DNA of 44,830 nucleotides, from assembly GCA_017459675.1 (NCBI GenBank), contig JAFUCM010000005.1, positions 1 through 44,830 on the forward strand, written 5' to 3'. Under the pieces are notes generated by a model, which ran no database searches, was not told where the DNA came from, and was given only the letters and a program-made list of their open reading frames with translations. The DNA comes from Eubacterium sp. Lineage in GTDB: Bacteria; Bacillota; Clostridia; Lachnospirales; Lachnospiraceae. Both the position numbers and the translations under genes were made by a program. Positions 33,868 to 41,935 of this stretch are shown here, piece by piece (within the stretch, counting starts at the first letter, position 1; each line of letters starts with the position of its first letter).

Positions 33868-33895
33868 GTCGATGGGGACGTTTCAGTTTACTCAT
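33864..33895. repeat. Solo REP-like hairpin on the pyc stop codon
   Basis: ATGAGT (33864-33869, including the stop TGA) pairs with ACTCAT (33890-33895). The loop contains TGGGGACGTTTC, 12 bases identical to the diverged end of element copy 2 read on the opposite strand. No partner end or core hairpin is next to it. Confidence 0.6.
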
Positions 33896-33955
33896 AAATA
33901 TCATAGACCAGAATATGTGAAAGAGTAAAAATGAATACTGCAGAGCAGAATGAAA

Positions 33956-33992
33956 GAAAGACCGCAGGCGTCACGCCGGCGGTCTTTCTGTT
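33956..33992 (+). terminator. Terminator of pyc
   Basis: GAAAGACCGC pairs with GCGGTCTTTC, with inner GGCG/CGCC, then TGTTAT. The U-tract is short, the stem strong. Confidence 0.75.
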
Positions 33993-34009
33993 ATATTGGA
34001 CAAAGAAAC

Positions 34010-34093
34010 TTGCACAAGAGTACACACACGAATATAATATAAACAAAAATGCACAAGAGTAAACAAAATAATTTGAAGCAAACAAAAGTAAAC
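34010..34093 (+). promoter_or_regulatory. ATPase gene promoter embedded in direct repeats
   Basis: TTGCAC (34010-34015), 17-nt spacer, TATAAT (34033-34038). TGCACAAGAGTACAC (34011-34025) recurs as TGCACAAGAGTAAAC (34050-34064), and a looser GCAAACAAAAGTAAAC stands at 34078-34093. The first copy covers the -35, so the repeats are probably binding sites of a regulator, possibly the gene's own winged-helix product. Confidence 0.6.
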
Positions 34094-34135
34094 AAATGTG
34101 TATAACTATATATAACGTGCCGGAGGGGAATATTT

Positions 34136-35197
34136 ATGCTTCAAAATCCATTTACCTATTCATTTGGTATTAAGCCGAAAGAATATATTCGCAATCCGCA
34201 GGAAGATATTATTCTGGACAACTTTTCATACCGGGATCCGACAGAACGTGCCTATATGATTACCGGGATCAGAGGTGCCGGGAAAACGGTTATGCTGGCG
34301 GATATATCCGAGAAACTCGGGGAGAGAGATGACTGGATCGTTGTGGATTTAAACCCGTCACGTGATCTGCTGCAGTCACTGGGCGCACAATTATATGAAC
34401 TGCCGTTTATGAAGCGGTTTTTTGTTGATGCTAAAATTGATCTCTCACTTTTCGGGTTCGGCGTTTCGGTTGAAAAGGGAACGGAAATATTTAATATTGA
34501 ATCCGCAATCGAGAAACTGATTGAAGCGGTTCAGAAAGAAGAAAAGAAATTACTGGTTACGATTGATGAAGCAGCTCCGAATAAGGATATGCAGGTGTTT
34601 TGCCTTACGTTTCAGCGTCTGATCAGAAAAAGGCTGCCGGTCTATATGCTGCTGACTGGTCTTTATCATAATATTCATAATCTGAAAAATATGGATGGCT
34701 GTACATTTTTACAGCGTGTGCCGTTCATTGTGCTTGAGCCATTGGATGTCAGCGCGATTGCTGTCCGATATAAGCGTATATTCAGCCTGCCGAAAGAGGA
34801 AGCTGTTGCACTTGCCAGGCTGACAAACGGGTATGCATTTGCTTTTCAGGTGCTTGGAAAATTATACTTTGATAAAGCAGAAACAGAATCTATGGATGAC
34901 ATACTGTTTGTGTATGAAAGTGAGCTGATAACATATTCGTATAATAAAATATGGTCTGAGCTGTCGGAGAAAGATAAGGTAGTTGTCAAAGGAATGGCAT
35001 ATTTGTGTCAAGACAGACCGGTGGAACGGAAGGAGCTTATGGAGAAGATCGGTTTTTCTTCTGCAATGATGAACCGCTATCAGGCACGTCTGCGGGAAAA
35101 GGGAATCCTTGACACATCGGGAGCAGGACATGGTAAATATGCATTTATTCTGCCAAGATTTCAAAATTTTGTGCTGGACTATCACGCGGATGACTGA
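34136..35197 (+). CDS. AAA+ / archaeal-type ATPase with C-terminal winged helix
   Basis: 353 residues. Walker A GIRGAGKT (about 44-51), Walker B LLVTIDEA (about 139-146), followed by a sensor-like MLLTGLYHNI and a C-terminal winged-helix region (about 280-345, RKELMEKIGFSSAMMNRYQARLREKGIL). This is the plan of the widespread clostridial ATP-binding proteins related to archaeal ATPases and STAND/MalT-like switches. The gene is more AT-rich than its neighbours and has a good GGAGGGG ribosome site, so recent transfer is possible. Function unknown; DNA-binding ATPase by inference. DUF4037 follows after 116 bp but no link between them is evident. Confidence 0.82.
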   Translation: MLQNPFTYSFGIKPKEYIRNPQEDIILDNFSYRDPTERAYMITGIRGAGKTVMLADISEKLGERDDWIVVDLNPSRDLLQSLGAQLYELPFMKRFFVDAKIDLSLFGFGVSVEKGTEIFNIESAIEKLIEAVQKEEKKLLVTIDEAAPNKDMQVFCLTFQRLIRKRLPVYMLLTGLYHNIHNLKNMDGCTFLQRVPFIVLEPLDVSAIAVRYKRIFSLPKEEAVALARLTNGYAFAFQVLGKLYFDKAETESMDDILFVYESELITYSYNKIWSELSEKDKVVVKGMAYLCQDRPVERKELMEKIGFSSAMMNRYQARLREKGILDTSGAGHGKYAFILPRFQNFVLDYHADD

Positions 35198-35313
35198 TCA
35201 GAAAGCGCAGTCAGAAAACATAATGGGCGAGAATAAAAAAGGCAGATTGAGTTCTTTGAGTAAATAACAGATAATATGTAAGGATTGAGTTTGAGAGGAG
35301 GAGCCTCGTTCAG

Positions 35314-36408
35314 ATGAATGGTTTGGAATTAGCAAAGAAATACTTTGAAGAAGCCGGTGCGCCTGCGCTGCAGGAAGCATTTCCGGACTTATTTCCGCGC
35401 ATGGCAGTCGGACTTGCGGGTGAGGGGTCCGAGTGCTTCGGATTCGATGATGAGATTTCCCGTGACCACGACTGGGGTGCGGCATTCTGTATCTGGCTGG
35501 ACCAGGAGGATTATGAGAAATACGGCGCTGCCGTGCAGAAGGTTTATAACAGCCTTCCGGCGGAGATCGAAGGATATCCGCGGCGCGTCAGCAGCAGTAC
35601 GGCACAGGGACGCGATGGTGTCCTGTGTATACAGGACTGGTACCGCAAATACACCGGCTGCCCGGCAGGGCCGCAGACACTGGCGGAGTGGCGGCGTGTG
35701 CCGGAGGCATTTCTGGCCACAGCCACAAACGGAGAGGTATTTCATGATCCGTCCGGCCGCTTTTCCGCAATCCGGGAGCATCTGCTGTCTTATTATCCGG
35801 AAGATATCCGAATCAAAAAAATCGCCGCGCGGGCGGCGGCGATGGCACAGGCCGGCCAATATAATTTCGGCAGATGTGTGCAGCGCCGCGAGTATCTCGC
35901 GGCAGAACTGGCAAAGGTTGAGTTCCTGAAGGCGGCACTCTCAATGGTTCACCTGCTGAACAAAAAATATGCTCCGTTTTACAAATGGATGGCACGCAGC
36001 GCGAAACAGATGGAAAAGCTGCCACGCGCAGCATCCATGCTGGAGCAGCTGAGTCTGCTGCAGCCTGCCGGGGATGACGGGATAGCTGCCGTGAACCTGA
36101 TTGAGCGGATCTGTGCGCTGGTCACAGGCGAGCTGAAGCGGCAGGGGCTGCTGGAACTGCAGGATCACGCGCAGGTAACGCCGGAGGGCGATCTGCAGCT
36201 GACGTCGGGTACTTCCGGACAGAATGGAACGGGTGACGCTTCGGGCACCGGCATGCCGGCCGGCAGCGAAGCCCGGCCGGGAAACGCAACCGAAACATCC
36301 GGAACCGGCGAACCGGAATATTCTTCCTTCCTGCTGGATCTCTGCCCGCTCATCATGCAGCAGATCGAAGACCCATATCTGCGGAATTCGAATTTCATGC
36401 AGGAATAA
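35314..36408 (+). CDS. DUF4037 protein (nucleotidyltransferase-like)
   Basis: 364 residues. VGLAGEGSECFGFDDEISRDHDWG (about 32-55) fits the nucleotidyltransferase signature GS-x(n)-D-x-D, and the rest with TLAEWRRVPEAFLATATNGEVFHDP and YNFGRCVQRREYLAAELAKVEFLKA is typical of DUF4037. The C-terminal 60 residues are low complexity (Gly, Thr, Pro, Glu), unlike the core. Related proteins are thought to adenylylate or otherwise modify small molecules or proteins, but no substrate is known to me. AGGAGG lies 12 nt before the ATG, rather far. A REPIN-like element starts directly at the stop codon. Confidence 0.82.
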   Translation: MNGLELAKKYFEEAGAPALQEAFPDLFPRMAVGLAGEGSECFGFDDEISRDHDWGAAFCIWLDQEDYEKYGAAVQKVYNSLPAEIEGYPRRVSSSTAQGRDGVLCIQDWYRKYTGCPAGPQTLAEWRRVPEAFLATATNGEVFHDPSGRFSAIREHLLSYYPEDIRIKKIAARAAAMAQAGQYNFGRCVQRREYLAAELAKVEFLKAALSMVHLLNKKYAPFYKWMARSAKQMEKLPRAASMLEQLSLLQPAGDDGIAAVNLIERICALVTGELKRQGLLELQDHAQVTPEGDLQLTSGTSGQNGTGDASGTGMPAGSEARPGNATETSGTGEPEYSSFLLDLCPLIMQQIEDPYLRNSNFMQE

Positions 36409-36572
36409 GGAGACATGGGACGATTCCCTGTCCCATGTTTCATTAACAATAAATCTTTCAGAGCCGGATGCAATTTCCAAAACAGCGAATTCCACCTGAG
36501 CTGTGTGGAAATTGCACCCGGCGCCAGCTGATTAAACTGTTTCAGGGAGACGCAGAACCGTCCCCTGTCTCC
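36409..36572. repeat. REPIN-like palindromic element, copy 3
   Basis: 164 bp that exactly fill the gap between the stop codon of the DUF4037 gene (ends 36408) and the converging stop codon of the YbaK gene (36573). Left end GGAGACATGGGACGATTC has a changed hairpin, ACATGGGAC/GTCCCATGT (36413-36438). Right end GGAGAC...GTCTCC with AGAACCGTCCC in the loop (36547-36572). Core: GCCGGATGCAATTTCCA with TGGAAATTGCACCCGGC (36463-36522), loop on the minus strand carrying GCTCAGGTGGAATTCGC. Confidence 0.85.
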
Positions 36573-37040
36573 TTACGGCATCTTACAGACATCGACCCAT
36601 GCATCATAATCACATGCCTGCTCCAGTTCCGCAATTGTAAGCCGGACTGCGCTGTGGTCGGTTCCGGCGGCCGGATAGACCGTCTCATGCAGCTTCAAAC
36701 TTTCATCCAGGTAGATTTTTACACTTTCATTCACACCGAACGGGCAGACGCCGCCGATGTCATGTCCGATTAATATTTCGACCTGATCAGCAGGGATCAT
36801 CTTCGCTTTGCAGTGAAAATGATTCCTGTATTTTTTATTATCGATCCGTGCCATCCCTTCCGCGAGAATCAAAACAGGCTGATCGCCCTGCAAAAAAGAG
36901 AGTGTTTTTGCAATCATGCCCGGCTCGCAGCCAAGTGCTTCTGCAGCCTCGGCAACGGTAGCACTGCTGTGCTCCGGGATAATAATATGATCTGAAAATC
37001 CTTTTGTTTGGAGAAAATCACGTGCGCGTGTAAGTGACAT
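36573..37040 (-). CDS. YbaK/EbsC-type aminoacyl-tRNA deacylase
   Basis: 155 residues of the YbaK/ProX editing fold. These free-standing proteins hydrolyse wrongly charged tRNAs (Cys- or Ala-tRNAPro). Seen: an early Glu-rich stretch AATVAEAAEALGCEPGMIAKTL with the conserved Lys, VLILAEGMARIDNKKY, and DIGGVCPFGV with the GGV-PFG motif near the active site. GGGAGG stands 6 nt before the ATG. The substrate (Cys or Ala) cannot be told. Single gene, convergent with DUF4037. Confidence 0.9.
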   Translation of the reverse strand: MSLTRARDFLQTKGFSDHIIIPEHSSATVAEAAEALGCEPGMIAKTLSFLQGDQPVLILAEGMARIDNKKYRNHFHCKAKMIPADQVEILIGHDIGGVCPFGVNESVKIYLDESLKLHETVYPAAGTDHSAVRLTIAELEQACDYDAWVDVCKMP

Positions 37041-37464
37041 AAATACCTCCCTGCTGTCGTGGTCTGAAGCATTTTGTTTTATGGATTTTGACCGGAACGA
37101 ATCAAAATCGTTTCAGAAAATCTATTTTAGAATACCACAGTTCTTTCAGGAGATTCAACTTGTGGCAGATTTCAACTTAGTGGGGGAGTCCCCTGCCTCA
37201 GACGCGCAGCTCGCGCGCGATCAGAGATCGCGATTCATTCTCCTGCTGAGTTGTGTTTCCGGCTCCTGCAGGCACACGGATGATAAAAACTTCTCAGAAT
37301 GTCTCAATATGAGAAATTGAATATGCATGTCCTATTGAAACGCAAGGAATAGATAATAATATATTCATATAGATAATTTTTGTCTATGTTGTTGGGAGCG
37401 TCAGGAAAGAATCACAAATGCAGCCCCTGCGCCCTTAAGATGAGTGAGGATTGGAGGTTATCAG
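37041..37464. other. Structured intergenic stretch
   Basis: About 420 bp without a supported gene. It holds GGGGA-G-TCCCC (about 37183-37193), a perfect hairpin CGCGATC-AGA-GATCGCG (37216-37232) and, before the next gene, TTGAAA (37335-37340) with TAATAT (37357-37362), a modest promoter. The segment 37178-37206 matches 28142-28170 at 22 of 29 bases. Confidence 0.4.
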
Positions 37465-37977
37465 ATGAAAATTGCAATTTTGAACGGAAGCCCGAAAGTC
37501 GGCAACACAGCAGCTATGGTTGATGCCTTTGCAGAAGGCGCAAAAGAAGCGGGCCATGAAGTTGAGATTCTTCATGTAGGAAAGATGAAAATCGGCGGAT
37601 GTCTTGCGTGCGAATATTGCCACGGCAAGGGAGAAGGCACCTGCGTGCAGAAGGATGATATGGAGAAGGTTATGCCTGCATATAAAGAGGCAGATATGGT
37701 TGTATATGCTTCGCCAATTTACTATTTCGGCATGACAGCACAGATTACAGCTGCAATGCAGAGAGTTTATGCGATTGGTAAACCGGCAAAGGCGGCAAAG
37801 GCAGCGCTGCTCCTGAGTTCCAGCTCACCAAGTCCGTACGATGGTGCGATCGCAACCTATAAAGGAATCCTTGCATTTACAGGCATCGAAGATGCCGGCA
37901 TCATCACTGCAGCCGGCGATGAGAACGGTTCCGAAGCAAAAATGGAAGAAATCCGGGCGTTTGCGAAGAATCTTTAA
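37465..37977 (+). CDS. Flavodoxin-fold NAD(P)H-dependent FMN oxidoreductase
   Basis: 170 residues of the iron-sulfur-flavoprotein/NADPH-FMN reductase group. NGSPKVGNTAAMVDAF is the FMN phosphate loop; CLACEYCHGKGEGTCVQKDDM holds the Cys cluster typical of this subgroup, and ASPIYYFGMTAQ contacts the flavin. Whether an Fe-S cluster forms is unclear because only three or four Cys are present. Cytoplasmic redox protein, substrate unknown. GGAGG lies 7 nt before ATG 37465; a GTG 21 nt upstream overlaps that region and is less likely. A terminator-like hairpin ends the unit at 38091-38130. Confidence 0.88.
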   Translation: MKIAILNGSPKVGNTAAMVDAFAEGAKEAGHEVEILHVGKMKIGGCLACEYCHGKGEGTCVQKDDMEKVMPAYKEADMVVYASPIYYFGMTAQITAAMQRVYAIGKPAKAAKAALLLSSSSPSPYDGAIATYKGILAFTGIEDAGIITAAGDENGSEAKMEEIRAFAKNL

Positions 37978-38090
37978 GGTGGTTGTTAAATGATTGGTGA
38001 TCACGAATGGATGATGTTCAGCGATCCGGACGCAGCCGGAAAACTTTGATGACATTCTGACAGAAAAATAATTGAATATGTTATAATAAT

Positions 38091-38130
38091 TCAGGCCGTC
38101 TCATTTTCCGGGGCGGCCTGAACCCTTTTT
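38091..38130 (+). terminator. Terminator after the flavodoxin-like gene
   Basis: TCAGGCCGTC pairs with GGCGGCCTGA (one G-T), then ACCCTTTTT. Confidence 0.75.
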
Positions 38131-38157
38131 GTACTGGGAATATTAATAGACTACAGT
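38129..38157 (+). promoter_or_regulatory. Candidate promoter of the M20 gene
   Basis: TTGTAC (38129-38134), 17-nt spacer, TACAGT (38152-38157), just behind the terminator. Confidence 0.45.
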
Positions 38158-38208
38158 GTGAAGATTTGAGATTACATCAATAAAATGGAAATGCAAAGAT
38201 AAGGTATT

Positions 38209-39468
38209 ATGAAACAGAAAAGTCTGGGAAAAATGATACAGCTTCGGCACGAACTGCACCGGCATCCGGAATTATCACTTCAGGAGACAGAGACAATGGA
38301 ACGGCTCAGGAGTTTTCTTGCGGCGAATGCCCCTTCATTTGAAATTCATTTGCGGGATGGGTGGTTTTATGCAGTGAAAAAAGGCATGCATCCAGATGCA
38401 GAAAGTATCGTGTTTCGTGCGGATATGGATGCGCTGCCGATGGATGAGGAAGTGGTGTGTTCTGCTGATGGTTTTCCGGCGGCGTGGGGTTCAGAGAGCC
38501 CGGGCGTCTCTCACAAATGCGGGCACGATGGGCATTGTGCAGCTTTGTGCGGACTGGCGATGGAACTGGACCGGATCGAAACAAGACGGACGGTATATCT
38601 GGTCTTCCAGCCGGCAGAGGAAATTGGGGCCGGCGGGGAGCGATGCGCAGAGCTGATCCGGGAAAAGGGAATCGGCGAAGTTTACGCCTTTCATAATCTG
38701 AGCGGCTATCCGGAGGGTGAGATTGTGTATCGAAGAGGGCTTACCCAACCTGCCTCAGAGGGGCTGGAAATCCGGTTTACCGGCAGGCAGAGCCACGCCA
38801 GTGCACCGGAAAACGGCCGGAATCCGGCGGAAGCAGTGGCAGCGGTTGTGCTCTATACGGGAGAAATAGCGGGAGCTGGTCAAACGCAGAAAGAAAAGCA
38901 AACAAAGGTGCAGGCCGAAACCCAAACGCAGACGCAGACGCAGAACAAAACCCCTGCCGGGTCAGAACCGCAGCCTTCTTCGGAGAATATGATCGGAATA
39001 CAAACAGTATCTATGAAGCTATGCACGATCACGGGTGTCCAGATAGGAACCGGTGATTTCGGAATTTCTCCTGGAGAGGGAACGCTCCGCATGACGCTCC
39101 GTGCGGAAATCGAAGAAGAGATGATGGAAATGGAACAGAAAATTCTTACATTTGCGCAAGTACAGGCAGAGAAGTACGGACTGCAGATTTCGCACCGGAT
39201 CTTTGATTACTTTCCGGAGACCAGAAACAGTGATGAAGAACTTGGCCGGGTACTGGCAGCGGCAGCGAAATTACAGCTGCCGGCCCGGGAGATGCCGGAA
39301 CTCTGGCGTGCATCAGAGGACTTCGGATGGTATCTGAAAAAGTGTCCGGGCGCTATGTTCTATGTCGGAACAGGAGAGGACTGGCCGGCGCTGCACACGA
39401 AAGAATATGATTTCAACGACAGGATTCTGAGGCCGGCAGTAGATCTGTTTCTGGAATTGGCAAAGTGA
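38209..39468 (+). CDS. M20-family amidohydrolase (peptidase M20D type)
   Basis: 419 residues. M20D zinc enzymes remove acyl or amino-acid groups (N-acyl amino acid or aminobenzoyl-glutamate type substrates). Seen: RHELHRHPELSLQE, FRADMDALPMDEE (metal Asp), HKCGHDGHCAAL (metal His), QPAEEIGAGG (catalytic Glu) and RASEDFGWYL. The lid domain contains an odd low-complexity insert at about 225-262, TQKEKQTK...TQTQTQTQ, rich in Gln/Thr and not expected in the family; it looks like recent repeat expansion between structured elements. TAAGGT is the likely ribosome site. The helicase gene follows after 47 bp. Confidence 0.9.
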   Translation: MKQKSLGKMIQLRHELHRHPELSLQETETMERLRSFLAANAPSFEIHLRDGWFYAVKKGMHPDAESIVFRADMDALPMDEEVVCSADGFPAAWGSESPGVSHKCGHDGHCAALCGLAMELDRIETRRTVYLVFQPAEEIGAGGERCAELIREKGIGEVYAFHNLSGYPEGEIVYRRGLTQPASEGLEIRFTGRQSHASAPENGRNPAEAVAAVVLYTGEIAGAGQTQKEKQTKVQAETQTQTQTQNKTPAGSEPQPSSENMIGIQTVSMKLCTITGVQIGTGDFGISPGEGTLRMTLRAEIEEEMMEMEQKILTFAQVQAEKYGLQISHRIFDYFPETRNSDEELGRVLAAAAKLQLPAREMPELWRASEDFGWYLKKCPGAMFYVGTGEDWPALHTKEYDFNDRILRPAVDLFLELAK

Positions 39469-39515
39469 TATTTTAACGGAACAGGACCTGAAAGGATGGC
39501 TAAAGGAAGAGAAAT

Positions 39516-41453
39516 ATGATCGTATACGAGGGTGTGAAATCATCATTTTTACAGAGCGTGGAATACGATGAGATTGCGATAGAAATTGAACAGAATATTC
39601 TCGAGAAGATGGGAAGACATACGCCGAAAAGTGAGTTCCGCTCCTGGGAAAATTCACTGACGTATATGTATAAGGTTCTGAATGATACGCAGATTCCCGA
39701 TGATGCCGGCATTGCAATTGAGTACAATATTCCGCAGACATCCAAGCGGGTGGATTTTCTGATTTCGGGATACAATGCGCAGGAAAAGGAAGGCGTCGCG
39801 ATCGTCGAACTGAAACAGTGGGAAACAATCAGACCCGTAGAAAGCATGGATGCGCTGGTTGAAACATTTACAGGCGGCGCAAACCGGACGGTTGTGCATC
39901 CATCTTATCAGGCCTGGTCCTACGCACAGCTGATCCGTGATTACAATGCAGTTGTACATGATAATGAAATCTCGCTGAATCCCTGCGTCTGCATGCACAA
40001 TTATATCCGGCATGAGAGCGACCCCATTGATCTGGAGCGTTATGCCCCATACTATGAGGAGGCGCCGGTTTTTACAAAAGGACAACTTGCTTCATTAAGG
40101 GATTTCATTCGCAAAATTGTCGTAAAAGGAGACAACAAGGAAATTCTGTATCGGATTGAGCAGGGAAAAATCCGGCCGTCCAAAAGCCTGCAGAATGCGA
40201 TTGCCTCGATGCTGAAGGGAAACCGTGAATTCATCATGATCGATGAACAAAAGGTTGCGTACGAGAATATTCTGCGGTTTTCAGAACAGAGTCAGAAGGA
40301 TTTCAAAAAACGGACTGTGATCGTGCGCGGCGGCCCGGGAACAGGAAAATCTGTCATCGCAGTTAACCTTCTTGCGGAGCTGACGCAGCGGGACCAGCTG
40401 GTACAATATGTTTCCAAGAACAGTGCCCCGCGGGATGTCTACAAACAGAAACTGAAGGGTGCGATCAAAGTTTCCAGCATCGACAACATGTTTAAAGGCT
40501 CCGGAACATTTACGGAGACCGGATGCAACATGATTCATACACTTCTGGTGGATGAGGCGCACCGGCTGAATGAAAAATCCGGTATGTTTCATAACAAGGG
40601 TGAAAACCAGATTAAGGAGATTATTCACTCCGCGTTCTGCAGCGTTTTCTTCATTGATGAATCCCAGCGCGTAACGATGGATGATATCGGATCTGTGGAG
40701 GAAATCCGTAAGTGGGCCGGCGAAGAAGGCTCTGCTGTATATGAAATGGAGTTGCTGTCGCAGTTCCGGTGCAACGGTTCAGACGGATACCTCGCGTGGC
40801 TCGATCATACACTGGGGATTCGCGACACGGCCAATTACGACCTGGAAGGAATTGATTTTGATATTCGCGTGCTGGACACGCCGCAGGAAGTCAGAAAACT
40901 GATTGTTGAGAAAAATCAGGCGGCCAACCGTGCACGTATACTTGCGGGATATTGTTGGGAGTGGGACAAAAAACAGGCAAATAATACCGATTATCATGAT
41001 ATCAGGATCGGCGATTTCGAAATGAGCTGGAATCTGAATAGCGGTGCCCCGTTTGCAGTCAGTGACACCTCTGTGAATGAGATCGGCTGCATTCATACCT
41101 CGCAGGGTCTGGAATTTGACTATGTCGGTGTCATCATAGGAGATGACCTGCGCTATGAGAATGGAGCTGTTGTGACAGATTTTACAAAACGGGCAAGAAC
41201 GGACCAGTCGCTCAAGGGGATCAAGAAACTGTACAAAGAAGATCCAGAGAAGGCAGAAGCGCGTGCGGACGAGATTATCCGGAATACCTATCGCACGCTG
41301 CTGACACGCGGAATGAAAGGCTGCTATATTTATTGTACAGATGATGGACTGCGGGATTATCTGCGGGACCGGCTGTCTGCGTATGACAGAAGGATTGCGC
41401 GGATGAAGAAGGAGTATAACAGCCATGTGAAAAGAGACGATTGTCCGGATTAA
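39516..41453 (+). CDS. Nuclease-helicase, DUF2075 (Schlafen-like) type
   Basis: 645 residues. The N-terminal 150 look like a PD-(D/E)XK nuclease: E69 in IEYN, D80 in KRVDFLISG, and E98/K100 in AIVELKQW. From about 265 comes an SF1-like P-loop domain: Walker A RGGPGTGKS (271-279), Walker B LLVDEAHR (343-350), FFIDESQR (378-384), LLSQFRCNGSD and, near the end, HTSQGLEFDYVGVI and YRTLLTRGMKGCYIY. This is COG3410/DUF2075 architecture. DNA or RNA unwinding joined to cleavage is inferred. The last 15 codons come from a tandem duplication with the start region of the next gene. Followed by a MazG-like gene, a recurrent pairing as I remember it. Possible phage defence. Confidence 0.88.
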   Translation: MIVYEGVKSSFLQSVEYDEIAIEIEQNILEKMGRHTPKSEFRSWENSLTYMYKVLNDTQIPDDAGIAIEYNIPQTSKRVDFLISGYNAQEKEGVAIVELKQWETIRPVESMDALVETFTGGANRTVVHPSYQAWSYAQLIRDYNAVVHDNEISLNPCVCMHNYIRHESDPIDLERYAPYYEEAPVFTKGQLASLRDFIRKIVVKGDNKEILYRIEQGKIRPSKSLQNAIASMLKGNREFIMIDEQKVAYENILRFSEQSQKDFKKRTVIVRGGPGTGKSVIAVNLLAELTQRDQLVQYVSKNSAPRDVYKQKLKGAIKVSSIDNMFKGSGTFTETGCNMIHTLLVDEAHRLNEKSGMFHNKGENQIKEIIHSAFCSVFFIDESQRVTMDDIGSVEEIRKWAGEEGSAVYEMELLSQFRCNGSDGYLAWLDHTLGIRDTANYDLEGIDFDIRVLDTPQEVRKLIVEKNQAANRARILAGYCWEWDKKQANNTDYHDIRIGDFEMSWNLNSGAPFAVSDTSVNEIGCIHTSQGLEFDYVGVIIGDDLRYENGAVVTDFTKRARTDQSLKGIKKLYKEDPEKAEARADEIIRNTYRTLLTRGMKGCYIYCTDDGLRDYLRDRLSAYDRRIARMKKEYNSHVKRDDCPD

Positions 41454-41500
41454 AAAGGAGTATAACAGCCATGCGAAAAGAGACAATTGACCGGATCAGA
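41409..41500 (+). repeat. 46-bp tandem duplication at the helicase/MazG junction
   Basis: 41409-41454 and 41455-41500 match at 41 of 46 bases; each contains AAGGAGTATAACAGCCATG. In the first copy the ATG is followed at once by TGA. Confidence 0.88.
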
Positions 41501-41791
41501 AAATTCACGAAGGATCGCGACTGGGATCAGTTTCATTCACCGGCAAATCTGGCAAAATCCATCTCGATTGAGGCCAATGAATTGCTGGAGTGCTTTCAGT
41601 GGTCTGATGACAATTATCATCTTGAACAGGTGAAAGAGGAACTTGCGGATGTCATCGTATATTGCCAGGACATGCTTGATAAACTGAATCTGGATGTGGA
41701 TGAGATCGTCAATAGTAAAATGGATCAGAATGAGCGAAAATATCCCGTTGAAAAAGCATTAGGCAAGGCAGATAAATACGACAGGCTTTAA
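41471..41791 (+). CDS. MazG-like nucleotide pyrophosphohydrolase
   Basis: 106 residues, all-alpha NTP-PPase of the MazG-like/dCTPase (RS21-C6) type. The metal motif E-x2-E...E-x2-D is E34, E37, E57 and D60 (EANELLECFQW, KEELADVIVYC). The tail ERKYPVEKALGKADKY is typical. These enzymes cut NTPs or dNTPs to the monophosphate and pyrophosphate; in phage context they may lower nucleotide pools. AAGGAG lies 10 nt before ATG 41471. Translationally linked to the helicase gene, which it formerly overlapped (see the duplication). The insertion sequence lies 45 bp downstream. Confidence 0.92.
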   Translation: MRKETIDRIRKFTKDRDWDQFHSPANLAKSISIEANELLECFQWSDDNYHLEQVKEELADVIVYCQDMLDKLNLDVDEIVNSKMDQNERKYPVEKALGKADKYDRL

Positions 41792-41935
41792 AAGAATAGT
41801 GTGTATAGGTGGTTGGTGAATCAATGGAAAACCGCAGGTAGTGTCAAGTGACCTATGAAAAAACAGAGTCAAAGAAAAAGGCTCAAATGAACCTTGAAAA
41901 TCTGTAGATATTGTAACCAGAAAGCTCTCCGAGGG

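Noticed and set aside
37990..38049. Small ORF MIGDHEWMMFSDPDAAGKL, possibly continuing in another frame to NFDDILTEK
   Set aside because: It could be the remnant of a frameshifted gene end, but it is too short and has no clear ribosome site or recognised family.
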